64,000 nucleotides of DNA from Mycolicibacterium vulneris (GTDB lineage: Bacteria > Actinomycetota > Actinomycetes > Mycobacteriales > Mycobacteriaceae), in the NCBI RefSeq assembly GCF_002104765.1, contig NZ_NCXM01000030.1, forward strand, positions 1-64,000. The letters are read 5' to 3'. The number at the start of each line of letters is the position of its first letter. Positions within the stretch are counted from its first letter, which is position 1. The notes below the pieces were generated by a model that was not told the origin of the DNA, did no database searches, and worked only from the letters and a program-made list of their open reading frames with translations. The translations under genes and the position numbers were made by a program. Shown one piece after another: positions 40,522-48,752 of this stretch.

Positions 40522-41181
40522 ATGCCAGCCAACGCAAATCCGAGCCGCGTGTCGGACGCGCAGCCGCGCGAGGTCGTAAACGTGGCGGTACTGGCGGAAT
40601 CCGAATTGGGGTCCGAGGCGCAGCGGGAACGCCGCAAGCGCATCCTGGACGCCACCATGGCCATCGCTTCCAAGGGCGGCTACGAGGCGGTTCAGATGCG
40701 TGCGGTGGCCGATCGCGCGGACGTCGCGGTGGGGACGCTGTACCGGTATTTCCCGTCGAAGGTGCACCTGCTGGTGTCGGCGCTGGGCCGCGAGTTCAGC
40801 CGCATCGATGCCAAGACGGACCGCTCGGCGATGACCGGGGGCACACCCTTCCAGCGGCTCAGCTTCATGGTGGGCAAGCTGAACCGCGCGATGCAGCGCA
40901 ATCCCCTGCTGACCGAGGCGATGACGCGTGCCTACGTGTTCGCCGACGCGTCGGCGGCCAGCGAGGTCGACCAGGTTGAGAAGCTCATCGATTCGATGTT
41001 CGCGCGCGCGATGGCCGACGGCGAACCGACCGAGGACCAGTACCACATCGCCCGGGTGATCTCGGACGTGTGGCTGTCGAACCTGCTGGCGTGGCTCACC
41101 CGGCGGGCCTCGGCCACCGACGTCAGCAAGCGGCTGGACCTGGCCGTGCGGCTGCTGATCGGCGACACCGAACAGGCCTAG
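40522..41181 (+). CDS. kstR: TetR-family cholesterol catabolism repressor KstR
   Basis: A 219-aa TetR repressor. The HTH is GGYEAVQMRAVADRADVAVG followed by TLYRYFPSK. From VAVLAESELGSEAQRERRKR onward it is nearly identical to M. tuberculosis KstR (Rv3574). KstR controls the A/B-ring and side-chain genes and is released by the CoA thioester of 3-oxo-4-cholestenoate. I chose the ATG at 40522 (MPANANPSRVSDA) because the orthologue has a similar N-terminal extension and GGAG lies upstream; a GTG at 40582 would give 199 aa. It is divergent from fadE34. Confidence 0.95.
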   Translation: MPANANPSRVSDAQPREVVNVAVLAESELGSEAQRERRKRILDATMAIASKGGYEAVQMRAVADRADVAVGTLYRYFPSKVHLLVSALGREFSRIDAKTDRSAMTGGTPFQRLSFMVGKLNRAMQRNPLLTEAMTRAYVFADASAASEVDQVEKLIDSMFARAMADGEPTEDQYHIARVISDVWLSNLLAWLTRRASATDVSKRLDLAVRLLIGDTEQA

Positions 41182-41193
41182 TCTCCAACCGGC

Positions 41194-42273
41194 TCACGCC
41201 GGCGGGCCGGCGGTGCGGCCCCGGACGAGCTCGGTGTCCAGCAGTTCCACGGCCGGCAGTCCGGATCGCGGCGGCTTCAGCAACAGCTCCCCGGCCCGGC
41301 GGCCCTTCTGCAGGCTGGATTGCGACACCGTGGTCAGGCCGCGGTTGATGGCCTCGGGCACGCCGTCGAATCCGGTGACCGTCATCTGACCGGGCACGTA
41401 AATTCCGTGTGCCCGCAGGTAATCCATGGCGGACAGCGCCAGGATGTCCGCTGTGCACATCAGCGCGGTGATCCGCGGATTGGTCGCCAGGGCCACCTTG
41501 GCGGCCGCGCCGCCCGATTCGGGCAGGTGCTCATAGCTTTCCACCACGGTCAGGGAATCGGGGTCGACCCCAGCGGCCGTCATCGCCTCCCACACGCCGA
41601 CGATGCGCTCGCGCTGCACGTCGAAGGCGGGTGACCGCAGCCGGCCAGCGTCCACCAGACCCTGGCGCCGGTCGCGGCCCAGCCGCATGGTCAGCAGCCC
41701 GATCTCGCGGTGCCCCAGGCCCAGCACGTAGTCGGCGAGCTCACGCATCGCGGCGCGGTCGTCGATGCCCACCCGCGAGGCGCCGGCCAGCCCCTTCGGT
41801 TGGTCGACCACCACGACCGGCAGCCGGCGCTGCAGCACCACCTGCAGGTAGGGATCCTGGTCGCACACCGAATAGACCACGAAGCCGTCCACGCCGGCCG
41901 AAAGCACCGCGGACGTCCCGTCTTTGAGGCTGCGGCTGGGCCCGACAGCGACCAGCAGCAGTCCCTGGCCCAGCGCCTCGCACGACTGCGCCACCCCCGT
42001 GACGAAGTCCCGCGCGGCGGGGTCGCTGAAGAAGTAGGTCAGGGGTTCGGCCATCACCAGGCCGACCGCGCCGGCCTTGCGGGTACGCAGCGATCGCGCC
42101 ACCGGGTCGGGGCCGGCGTATCCGAGCCTCTTGGCCGTCGCAAGCACGCGCTCACGCAGGTCCGGCGAGAGCTGATCGGGCCGATTGAAGGCATTCGAGA
42201 TCGTCGTGCGCGAAACGTTGAGCTCGTCCGCCAACGACGCCAGAGTCGCACGCCGGCGCGGTGTGGGACTCAC
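41194..42273 (-). CDS. LacI-family transcriptional regulator (Rv3575c-like)
   Basis: A 359-aa LacI/GalR protein, the same length as Rv3575c. The HTH and hinge are TLASLADELNVSRTTISNAF then LGYAGPDPVARSLRTRKAGA. The periplasmic-binding-like effector domain contains GLVMAEPLTYFFSDPAARDF and VTGFDGVPEAINRGLTTVSQ. The start is GTG at 42273 (VSPTPRRRATL), as in the orthologue. The effector is unknown. It is convergent with kstR and divergent from the zinc-type transporter operon, so it may share the promoter region there. Confidence 0.92.
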   Translation of the reverse strand: MSPTPRRRATLASLADELNVSRTTISNAFNRPDQLSPDLRERVLATAKRLGYAGPDPVARSLRTRKAGAVGLVMAEPLTYFFSDPAARDFVTGVAQSCEALGQGLLLVAVGPSRSLKDGTSAVLSAGVDGFVVYSVCDQDPYLQVVLQRRLPVVVVDQPKGLAGASRVGIDDRAAMRELADYVLGLGHREIGLLTMRLGRDRRQGLVDAGRLRSPAFDVQRERIVGVWEAMTAAGVDPDSLTVVESYEHLPESGGAAAKVALATNPRITALMCTADILALSAMDYLRAHGIYVPGQMTVTGFDGVPEAINRGLTTVSQSSLQKGRRAGELLLKPPRSGLPAVELLDTELVRGRTAGPPA

Positions 42274-42332
42274 GTTCGGTGAGGCTACAGCGGATCGGGG
42301 CCCGCGCGTACGCGCTTCAGCTTGCGGCTTTG

Positions 42333-42353
42333 TAATGGAAACGGTTTTCATTA
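42333..42353. promoter_or_regulatory. Zur-box candidate and promoter of the zinc ABC operon
   Basis: A 21-base near-perfect inverted repeat: TAATGGAAAC, central G, GTTTTCATTA (one mismatched pair). It agrees with the actinobacterial Zur pattern TAATGAAAAT-ATTTTCATTA. A -10 TATTAT (42355-42360) follows at once, so a bound repressor would cover the promoter. Transcription would begin near 42367, upstream of a GGAGG ribosome site. Confidence 0.8.
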
Positions 42354-42394
42354 GTATTATGGATCGGCTGACTGGCCGGCGGGAGGAATCGGAC

Positions 42395-43333
42395 GTGCGC
42401 ATGGCACCGACGCGGCGGCGAACGGCGAAGGCTACGCCCGCCGATGCGACGCGATGGCTGGCGGCCGCCCTGGTGCTGACCGGCGGGGCGATCCTCACTG
42501 CCTGCAGCGGCACCGCGCATTCGCGCGCCATCTCCGTCGTCGCCTCCACCGATGTGTGGGGCAGCGTGGCGCGCGCCATCGCGGGCTCCCATGTCGCCGT
42601 CAAATCCATTCTCAGCGGGGCGGACGTCGACCCGCACTCCTACGACGTCAGCCCCGCGGACGCCGCCGCGATCGCCGACGCCCCGTTGGTGGTCTACAAC
42701 GGCGGCGGCTATGACGGCTGGGTCGACGAGGTGCTGGCCCGCCACCCCGACGCCAAGCCGGTCAATGCCTACTCGTTCCTGGACGGCGGGCAACCCCGCA
42801 ACGAGCACGTCTTCTACGACCTGGCCGTCGCGAAGGCGGTCGCGGCCACCATCGCCGACCGCCTCGCGACGATCGACCCGGGCAACGCCGCCGACTATCG
42901 GGCCAACGCCGCAGCGTTCGGCCGCGACGCCGACGCCATCGCCGGCGCCGAGCACGCGATCGCGACCGCCCACCCCAACACCTCGGTGATCGCGACCGAA
43001 CCGGTCGCGTTCTACCTGCTGAAGGCTTCGGGGTTGGTGAACCGCACCCCGCCCACGTTCGAGGCGGCCACCGAGAACGAGACCGATCCCGCGCCCGCCG
43101 ACATGGCGACGGTCCTCGACCTGGTCAACCGGCACCAGGTGTCGGCGGTGCTGATCAACCCGCAGACCTCCACGACCGCGATCAACGGCCTGCGCGACGC
43201 CGCGCGGCACGCGGGTGTCCCGGTCACCGACGTGTCCGAAACGCTGACAGACGGCACGGATTACCTGACCTGGCAACGCAATACGGTCAACCAGCTGCAG
43301 TCCGCACTGCAGTCGAGCCGGCCGCCGTCATGA
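42395..43333 (+). CDS. Metal ABC transporter substrate-binding lipoprotein (ZnuA-like)
   Basis: A 312-aa cluster A-I solute-binding protein. The signal peptide ends in lipobox LTAC (Cys about 37). Candidate metal ligands are His in DVDPHSYDVSP, His in NEHVFYDLAV, Glu in IATEPVAFYLLKASG and Asp in DGTDYLTWQ. Zn-type members usually have His at the third place, and Mn/Fe types Glu, so the metal is not certain from sequence; the Zur box argues for zinc. The start is GTG at 42395 with GGAGG eight bases upstream; ATG at 42401 is an alternative. It is first gene of a three-gene overlapping operon. Confidence 0.9.
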   Translation: MRMAPTRRRTAKATPADATRWLAAALVLTGGAILTACSGTAHSRAISVVASTDVWGSVARAIAGSHVAVKSILSGADVDPHSYDVSPADAAAIADAPLVVYNGGGYDGWVDEVLARHPDAKPVNAYSFLDGGQPRNEHVFYDLAVAKAVAATIADRLATIDPGNAADYRANAAAFGRDADAIAGAEHAIATAHPNTSVIATEPVAFYLLKASGLVNRTPPTFEAATENETDPAPADMATVLDLVNRHQVSAVLINPQTSTTAINGLRDAARHAGVPVTDVSETLTDGTDYLTWQRNTVNQLQSALQSSRPPS

Positions 43334-44151
43334 GCCTCGAACCCGTCGCGGCCATCGAAAACCCCGCGGAGACCGTATCGCTGCGCGGCGCGCGGCTGTC
43401 GTTCGGCGACCGCGTGCTGTGGGACCAGCTGGACCTGTCGGTGTCGCGCGGCGAATTCATCGCGGTGCTGGGCCCGAACGGCAGCGGCAAGACGTCGCTG
43501 CTCAAGGTCCTGCTCGGGCAGCTGGCACTGAGCGCCGGCACCGGGCTGGTGGACGGCAAGCCGATCACCTCGGGTAGCGGACGCATCGGCTATGTGCCCC
43601 AACACCGTCCGATGGACGCCGACGTCATGCTGCGCGGGCGCGACCTGGTCCGGCTGGGCATCGACGGGCCGCGCTGGGGCGCCATCCCGCTGCGGTCCGC
43701 CGATCGGGAGCGCCGGCGCGCGGCCGCGCGCCAAGCGCTACGGCAGGTGAACGGCGAACATCTGGCCGACGTCCGGGTCGGGATGATGTCGGGCGGCGAG
43801 TTGCAGCGGGTGCGCATCGCCCAGGCGCTGGTCAGCGACCCGCTGCTGTTGCTGTGCGACGAGCCGCTGCTGACGCTGGACCCCGCCAACGCCAAGCTGG
43901 TGTCGGCGCTGATCGAGCGGCGCCGCCAGGACGCAGCGACCACGGTCATCGTCGTCACCCACGAGCTCAACCCGATCCTGCCGTACGTGGACCGGCTGCT
44001 GTACCTGGTCGACGGCCGGTTCGAGGTCGGCACCGTCGAGCAGGTGATGACCAGCCAGACGCTCTCGGCGCTGTACCAATCCGACATCCAGGTGGTGAAG
44101 GTCAAGGACGGCTACGTAGTGGCCGGCGCGCGCGACGACGGGTACTGCTGA
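43330..44151 (+). CDS. Metal ABC transporter ATPase (ZnuC-like)
   Basis: A 273-aa ABC ATPase. Walker A is GPNGSGKTS (about 50-58), the Q-loop YVPQHR, signature MSGGELQRVR, Walker B LLLLCDEPLLTLD and switch His in VVTHELN. It energises the permease encoded next. The ATG overlaps the binding-protein stop by four bases, and its own stop overlaps the permease ATG by one. No such operon occupies this place in M. tuberculosis, where lppH follows Rv3575c directly. Confidence 0.93.
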   Translation: MSLEPVAAIENPAETVSLRGARLSFGDRVLWDQLDLSVSRGEFIAVLGPNGSGKTSLLKVLLGQLALSAGTGLVDGKPITSGSGRIGYVPQHRPMDADVMLRGRDLVRLGIDGPRWGAIPLRSADRERRRAAARQALRQVNGEHLADVRVGMMSGGELQRVRIAQALVSDPLLLLCDEPLLTLDPANAKLVSALIERRRQDAATTVIVVTHELNPILPYVDRLLYLVDGRFEVGTVEQVMTSQTLSALYQSDIQVVKVKDGYVVAGARDDGYC

Positions 44152-45011
44152 TGGAGCATCGGCTCGCCGGCCTGCTGGACCATCTGTTCTCCTTCGACAT
44201 CACCGCCCACCTGCTCGGCCATGACTTCGTGCAGCAGGCGCTGGCGGCCGCCGCCCTGCTGGGACTGGTAGCCGGGCTGATCGGGCCGTTCATCGTGATG
44301 CGGCAGATGTCGTTCGCCGTGCACGGTTCGAGCGAATTGTCGCTGACCGGAGCCGCTTTCGCGCTGCTGATCGGCTTCGGTGTGGGGGTGGGCGCGCTGA
44401 TCGGCAGCGCCCTGGCCGCGGCGCTGTTCGGTGTGCTCGGTCGGCGCGACCGGGAGCGCGATTCGGTGATCGGCGTGGTGCTGGCCTTCGGGCTGGGCCT
44501 GGCGGTGTTGTTCATCCATCTCTACCCGGGCCGCACCTCGACCAGCTTCGCCCTGCTGACCGGCCAGATCGTCGGGGTGGGCTACACGGGCCTGACCATG
44601 CTGGCGCTGGTCTGCCTGCTCGTCATCGCCGTGCTGGCGACGTGTTACCGGCCGCTGCTGTTCGCCACCGTCGATCCCGATGTCGCCGCGGCCCGCGGCG
44701 TGCCGGTCTACGGGCTGGGCATCGTGTTCGCCGCCCTGGTCGGCGTGGTGGCGGCCCAGGCGGTGCAGATCGTCGGCGCGCTGCTGGTGATGTCGTTGCT
44801 CATCACGCCGGCGGCCGCGGCGGCCCGGGTGGTCGCCTCGCCCGCAGCGGCGATGGTGACCTCCGTGGTGTTCGCCGAGGTGTCCGCCGTCGGCGGCCTG
44901 GTGCTGTCGCTGGCCCCCGGCGTGCCGGTGTCGGTCTTCGTCGCCAGCATCTCGTTTCTGATCTATCTGGTCTGCTGGATGATCGGGCGCCGGCGAGAGG
45001 CCGCCGCATAA
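44151..45011 (+). CDS. Metal ABC transporter permease (ZnuB-like, ABC-3 family)
   Basis: A 286-aa membrane protein with about eight or nine transmembrane helices, of the ABC-3 metal permease family. Recognisable parts are LLGLVAGLIGPFIVMRQMSF followed by AVHGSSELSLTGAAFALLIG at the N-terminus, and GALLVMSLLITPAAAAARVV near the C-terminus. The histidine in FAVHGSSELS matches the conserved AHA region of ZnuB-type permeases. The ATG at 44151 overlaps the ATPase stop. It is the last gene; lppH follows with its own promoter. Confidence 0.92.
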   Translation: MEHRLAGLLDHLFSFDITAHLLGHDFVQQALAAAALLGLVAGLIGPFIVMRQMSFAVHGSSELSLTGAAFALLIGFGVGVGALIGSALAAALFGVLGRRDRERDSVIGVVLAFGLGLAVLFIHLYPGRTSTSFALLTGQIVGVGYTGLTMLALVCLLVIAVLATCYRPLLFATVDPDVAAARGVPVYGLGIVFAALVGVVAAQAVQIVGALLVMSLLITPAAAAARVVASPAAAMVTSVVFAEVSAVGGLVLSLAPGVPVSVFVASISFLIYLVCWMIGRRREAAA

Positions 45012-45014
45012 GCT
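45009..45014 (+). promoter_or_regulatory. -10 element upstream of lppH
   Basis: TAAGCT within ATAAGCTGGG, at the end of the permease gene. It would start RNA near 45021, about 29 bases before lppH, where GGAGAAGG provides a ribosome site. The same ATAAGCTGGG string recurs before pxpA. Confidence 0.5.
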
Positions 45015-45049
45015 GGGTTGCACACATTGGCCCCACGTCGGAGAAGGCA

Positions 45050-45760
45050 GTGGTGCGCGGGCGAATCGCGTTCCTGATGCTTGCGGCGGTGTGCGCGGTG
45101 ACGGCCGGCTGCACCACCGTGGTCGGCGGCCGCGCGTCGCCCGCGGATACCTCCGGCCCGCTGCCCCAGACCCCGCTGACCGCCGCGGCCCTCGATGGGC
45201 TGCTGCTCGACAAGGACCAGATCAACTCCTTGCTCAGCGCGGGGATGCGGCTCCGCTACGGCGTGCAGGAGATGTGGGACTGGAGCTCGACTTTCAGCGA
45301 CAAGAGCTGCCTGGCAATGGACGGCCCGGCCCAGGCAGCGGTCTACGCGGACACCGGCTGGACCGCGATGCGCGGCCAGCGCCTCGACGACAACTTCGAT
45401 GACCCGGCGGTCCGCAACGACTCCGCCATCCAGGCGGTGATCGCCTACCCGTCCGCGCGGAAGGCAAACACGTTCTACGACGCCTCGGTGGGACGGTGGT
45501 TCGCCTGCGCCAATCGCAAGTTTTCCGAACGTCCCCCGGGCAAGCCCGAAATCGTGTGGGCGGTGGGCGAGGCTCACAAGGTCGGGGGCACGCTCAGCAC
45601 GTCCGAGGTTCAGGAAAGCAGCGACGGCTGGACGTGCCAGCGGGCGCTGACCGCGCGCAACAACGTCGTCATCGACGTCGCCACCTGCGGCTCCTTCCTG
45701 CCCGGGGGGTCCGCGGTCGACCTCGCCCAGCAGATCGCGGCCAAGGTCAGCGAGCAGTAG
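45050..45760 (+). CDS. lppH: Lipoprotein LppH (PknH-type sensor domain)
   Basis: A 236-aa lipoprotein. The signal peptide ends VTAGC with Cys about 21. The mature region has the features of the extracellular PknH_C sensor domain: LLLDKDQINSLL, DDPAVRNDSAIQAVIAYPSA, WFACANR and DGWTCQRALTARNNVVIDVA, with four cysteines likely paired. It corresponds to Rv3576 (237 aa), a soluble relative of the PknH/PknJ sensors. It is probably anchored in the outer leaflet of the plasma membrane. GTG at 45050 or 45053 starts it. Confidence 0.9.
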   Translation: MVRGRIAFLMLAAVCAVTAGCTTVVGGRASPADTSGPLPQTPLTAAALDGLLLDKDQINSLLSAGMRLRYGVQEMWDWSSTFSDKSCLAMDGPAQAAVYADTGWTAMRGQRLDDNFDDPAVRNDSAIQAVIAYPSARKANTFYDASVGRWFACANRKFSERPPGKPEIVWAVGEAHKVGGTLSTSEVQESSDGWTCQRALTARNNVVIDVATCGSFLPGGSAVDLAQQIAAKVSEQ

Positions 45761-45809
45761 CCGGGCGCCAAACCGCCTCCTCGCCTGGGCCGGCGCGACC
45801 GCGCCCCCA

Positions 45810-45815
45810 TAAGCT
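45810..45815 (+). promoter_or_regulatory. Leaderless promoter of pxpA
   Basis: TAAGCT within ATAAGCTGGG, six bases before the GTG at 45822, so the transcript probably begins at the start codon. Confidence 0.55.
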
Positions 45816-45821
45816 GGGCAG

Positions 45822-46580
45822 GTGGCCGGTATCGACCTCAACGCCGACCTGGGCGAAGGCTTCGGCGTCTGGCGCCTGGGTGACGACGACGCCATGCTCG
45901 GCATCGTCACGAGCGCCAACGTCGCGTGCGGCTTTCATGCCGGCGACCCCGCGGGCCTGTTGCGGGTATGCGGGTCGGCCGCCGCGCGCGGGGTCCGCAT
46001 CGGGGCGCAGGTGAGCTATCGCGACCTGGCCGGGTTCGGCAGGCGCTTCATCGACGTCGCCGGCGAGGACCTGATCGCCGACGTGGTGTACCAGATCGGC
46101 GCGCTGCAGGCGATAGCGCACGCGGCCGGCACGTCGGTGTCCTACGTCAAACCGCATGGCGCGCTGTACAACACGATCGTGACCCACCCCGAGCAGGCCG
46201 CCGCCGTGGCCGAGGCGGTGCGCCTGGTGGACGCCGGGCTGCCGGTCCTGGGCATGGCGGGCTCGGCGTTTTTCGACGAAGCCGACCGCCGCGAGTTACG
46301 CACGGTCGCAGAAGCTTTCGCCGACCGGGCATATCGGTCCGACGGCCGGCTGGTGTCCCGCCGTGAGCAGGGCGCGGTGCTGCACGACCCGGCGGAGATC
46401 GCCGACCGGGTGGCCGACATGGTCACCTCGGGGCGGGTCACCGCGACCGACGGCACGCAGCTCGCTTTGAAGGCGGAATCCGTTTGCGTGCATGGTGATT
46501 CGCCGGGCGCCGTACAGATCGCCGCTGCCGTTCGCGACCGCCTCGAGGCGTCCGGCGTCGAGATCGGGGCCTTCTGCTGA
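45822..46580 (+). CDS. pxpA: LamB/YcsF-family 5-oxoprolinase subunit A-like protein
   Basis: A 252-aa LamB/YcsF protein. The N-terminal signature is IDLNADLGEGFGVWRLGDDD, then SANVACGFHAGDP (about 31-43), YVKPHGALYN and ESVCVHGDSPGAV. PxpA works with PxpB and PxpC to hydrolyse 5-oxoproline in an ATP-dependent way; no pxpB/pxpC is adjacent here, so the partners must lie elsewhere or the role differs. The GTG start follows a leaderless-type promoter. Its stop overlaps the next gene's ATG by one base. Confidence 0.9.
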   Translation: MAGIDLNADLGEGFGVWRLGDDDAMLGIVTSANVACGFHAGDPAGLLRVCGSAAARGVRIGAQVSYRDLAGFGRRFIDVAGEDLIADVVYQIGALQAIAHAAGTSVSYVKPHGALYNTIVTHPEQAAAVAEAVRLVDAGLPVLGMAGSAFFDEADRRELRTVAEAFADRAYRSDGRLVSRREQGAVLHDPAEIADRVADMVTSGRVTATDGTQLALKAESVCVHGDSPGAVQIAAAVRDRLEASGVEIGAFC

Positions 46581-47497
46581 TGCGGCTGAAACTCGGGCGC
46601 CCCGACATCGCGCGGTACGCGGACCGGTTCGACGCGCCCGCCGCCGAACCCGGCGCGCCCTCGGTGACCTGGATAGGTGTGGCGACCCTGCTGATCGACG
46701 ACGGCTCGTCGGCGTTGATGACCGACGGCTACTTCTCCCGGCCGAGCCTGGCCAGGATCGTGGCCGGCAAGGTGGCGCCCTCGCCGGCGCGGGTCGACGG
46801 ATGCCTTGCCCGGGCCAAGGTCTCGCGGCTGGCGGCGGTCATTCCGGTGCACACCCACATCGACCACGTGCTGGACTCCGCGCTGGTCGCCGATCGCACC
46901 GGCGCGCAGCTGGTCGGCGGGCAGTCCGCGGCCAATGTCGGGCGCGGGTACGGGCTGCCCGAGAACCGGATCGTCGTCGCGGTCGACGGCGAACCGATTC
47001 GGTTGGGCGCCTACGACGTCACCCTGATCGAATCGCACCACTGCCCGCCCGACCGGTTCCCCGGCGTCATCGACCAACCGGTGACCCCGCCGGTGAAGGC
47101 GTCGGCGTATCGCTGCGGGGAAGCCTGGTCGACGCTGGTGCACCACCTGCCCACCGACCGGCGGCTGCTCATCCAGGGCAGTGCCGGCTTCGTCAAGGGC
47201 GCCCTGGCCGGTCACCGCGCCGACGCCGTGTACCTGTCCGTCGGGCAGCTCGGGCTGCAGCCGCGGTCGTACCTGGTCGACTACTGGACCGAGACCGTAC
47301 GGGCGGTGGGGGCGCGCCGGGTGATCCTCATCCACTGGGACGACTTTTTCCGCCCGCTGACAAAACCGTTGCGCGCCGTACCCTATGCGGGTGACGACCT
47401 GAACGTCTCCGTCGGCATCATCGACGAGCTGGCCGCACAGGACGGTATCGCGGTGCACCTGCCCACCGTGTGGCGACGCGAAGACCCGTGGCAGTGA
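46580..47497 (+). CDS. Metallo-beta-lactamase-fold hydrolase (Rv3577-like)
   Basis: A 305-aa MBL-fold protein. The metal motif is HTHIDH (in VIPVHTHIDHVLDSA, about 91-105), with further candidate ligands in IESHHCPP and a final HWDDFF. The closest relation is the Rv3577 group, similar to UlaG/lactonase-like or phosphodiesterase-like hydrolases; the substrate is unknown. The start ATG overlaps pxpA, so the two are co-translated. The ArsB-like transporter gene follows after 13 bases. Confidence 0.88.
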   Translation: MRLKLGRPDIARYADRFDAPAAEPGAPSVTWIGVATLLIDDGSSALMTDGYFSRPSLARIVAGKVAPSPARVDGCLARAKVSRLAAVIPVHTHIDHVLDSALVADRTGAQLVGGQSAANVGRGYGLPENRIVVAVDGEPIRLGAYDVTLIESHHCPPDRFPGVIDQPVTPPVKASAYRCGEAWSTLVHHLPTDRRLLIQGSAGFVKGALAGHRADAVYLSVGQLGLQPRSYLVDYWTETVRAVGARRVILIHWDDFFRPLTKPLRAVPYAGDDLNVSVGIIDELAAQDGIAVHLPTVWRREDPWQ

Positions 47498-47510
47498 AGC
47501 GGTTCTGACC

Positions 47511-48752
47511 TTGGCCCTGACGCTTGCGCTGTTGCTGCTTGCTGTTGTCCTGGCGTTCGCCGTTGCGCGCCCCGGGGGCTGGCCCGAGGCGCTGGCGGCG
47601 GTCCCAGCGGCCCTGATCCTGATCGCGGTCGGCGCGATCTCGGTCCATCAGGCGGCCAAGCAGATCGCCGACCTGTCCGGGGTGGTGGCGTTCCTGGGTG
47701 CGGTGCTGGTGCTGGCCAAGCTGTGCGACGACGAGGGCCTGTTCGAGGCCGCTGGCGCGGCGATCACACGGGGACGGGTCGGGTCGGGCGGCCTGCTGAG
47801 GCGGGTGTTCGTCATCGCCTCGGTGATCACCGCGGTGCTGAGCCTGGACGCCGCCGTGGTGTTGCTGACGCCGGTGGTGCTGGCCGCCGTGCGGCGACAG
47901 CGCACCCGGGTGCGGCCGTACGCCTACGCCACCGCCCATCTGGCCAACGGCGCCTCGCTGTTGCTGCCGGTGTCGAACCTGACCAACCTGCTGGCCTTCC
48001 ACACCGCCAACATCTCGTTCACCCAGTTCACGCTCGTGATGGCGGCGCCGTGGGTGGGCGCGGTGGCCGTCCTCTACCTGATCTTCCGGTGGTTCTTCGC
48101 CAAGGACCTGCGGGTGCAGCCGGACCCGGAGCAGGTGGGCGCGCCGCCGCGCCCGCCGGTGTTCGTGTTGGTGGTCGTCGCGCTGACGCTGGCCGGGTTT
48201 GCCGTCGCCCAATCCGTGGGGATCGCGCCGGCCTGGGTGGCGCTGTGCGGCGCCGTCGCCCTGGCGGTGCGCAGCCTGCGCCACCGGCACACCTCGGTGT
48301 CCGACATCGCGCGTTCGGTGAACGTGTCGTTTTTGGTGTTCGTGCTGGCGCTCGGCGTCGTCGTGCAGGCGGTCATGAGCAACGGGATGGACCGGGCGAT
48401 GTCGGCGGTGCTGCCGTCGGGTTCGGGCCTGCCGGCGTTGCTCGCCATCGCGGCGATAGCCGCCCTGCTGGCCAACGTCGTCAACAACCTGCCCGCCACG
48501 CTGGTGCTGCTGCCGCTCGTCGCCCCCAGCGGGCCGGTGGCGGTTCTCGCGGTGCTGATCGGGGTGAACATCGGCCCCAACCTGACCTACGTCGGATCGC
48601 TGTCGAACCTGTTGTGGCGGCGCGTGTTACGCCAGCACGACGTCGACGCCGGTGTCGGCGAGTACACCCGCCTCGGCGTGTGCACCGTGCCCGCCTCGCT
48701 GACGGTGGCGGTGCTCGCGCTGTGGGCCTCGGCGCGGCTACTGGGTCTCTAG
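47511..48752 (+). CDS. arsB2: ArsB/NhaD-superfamily anion transporter (Rv3578-like)
   Basis: A 413-aa membrane protein with about ten or eleven transmembrane helices. ArsB-like landmarks are VLSLDAAVVLLTPVVLAAVR (about 108-127), HLANGASLLLPVSNLTNLLA (144-163) and ANVVNNLPATLVLLPL followed by GVNIGPNLTYVGSLSNLLWR. The paired ANGAS/NLTN and NNLPA motifs are the two half-sites of this fold. Rv3578 is annotated arsB2; arsenite as the substrate is not proven and no arsenic regulator is near. The start is TTG at 47511. It converges with the LuxR gene in a shared CTAG. Confidence 0.9.
   Translation: MALTLALLLLAVVLAFAVARPGGWPEALAAVPAALILIAVGAISVHQAAKQIADLSGVVAFLGAVLVLAKLCDDEGLFEAAGAAITRGRVGSGGLLRRVFVIASVITAVLSLDAAVVLLTPVVLAAVRRQRTRVRPYAYATAHLANGASLLLPVSNLTNLLAFHTANISFTQFTLVMAAPWVGAVAVLYLIFRWFFAKDLRVQPDPEQVGAPPRPPVFVLVVVALTLAGFAVAQSVGIAPAWVALCGAVALAVRSLRHRHTSVSDIARSVNVSFLVFVLALGVVVQAVMSNGMDRAMSAVLPSGSGLPALLAIAAIAALLANVVNNLPATLVLLPLVAPSGPVAVLAVLIGVNIGPNLTYVGSLSNLLWRRVLRQHDVDAGVGEYTRLGVCTVPASLTVAVLALWASARLLGL

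Noticed and set aside
40582..41181. Shorter kstR start (GTG, 199 aa)
   Set aside because: Kept as an alternative only; the ATG at 40522 has GGAG upstream and an N-terminal extension like the orthologue's.
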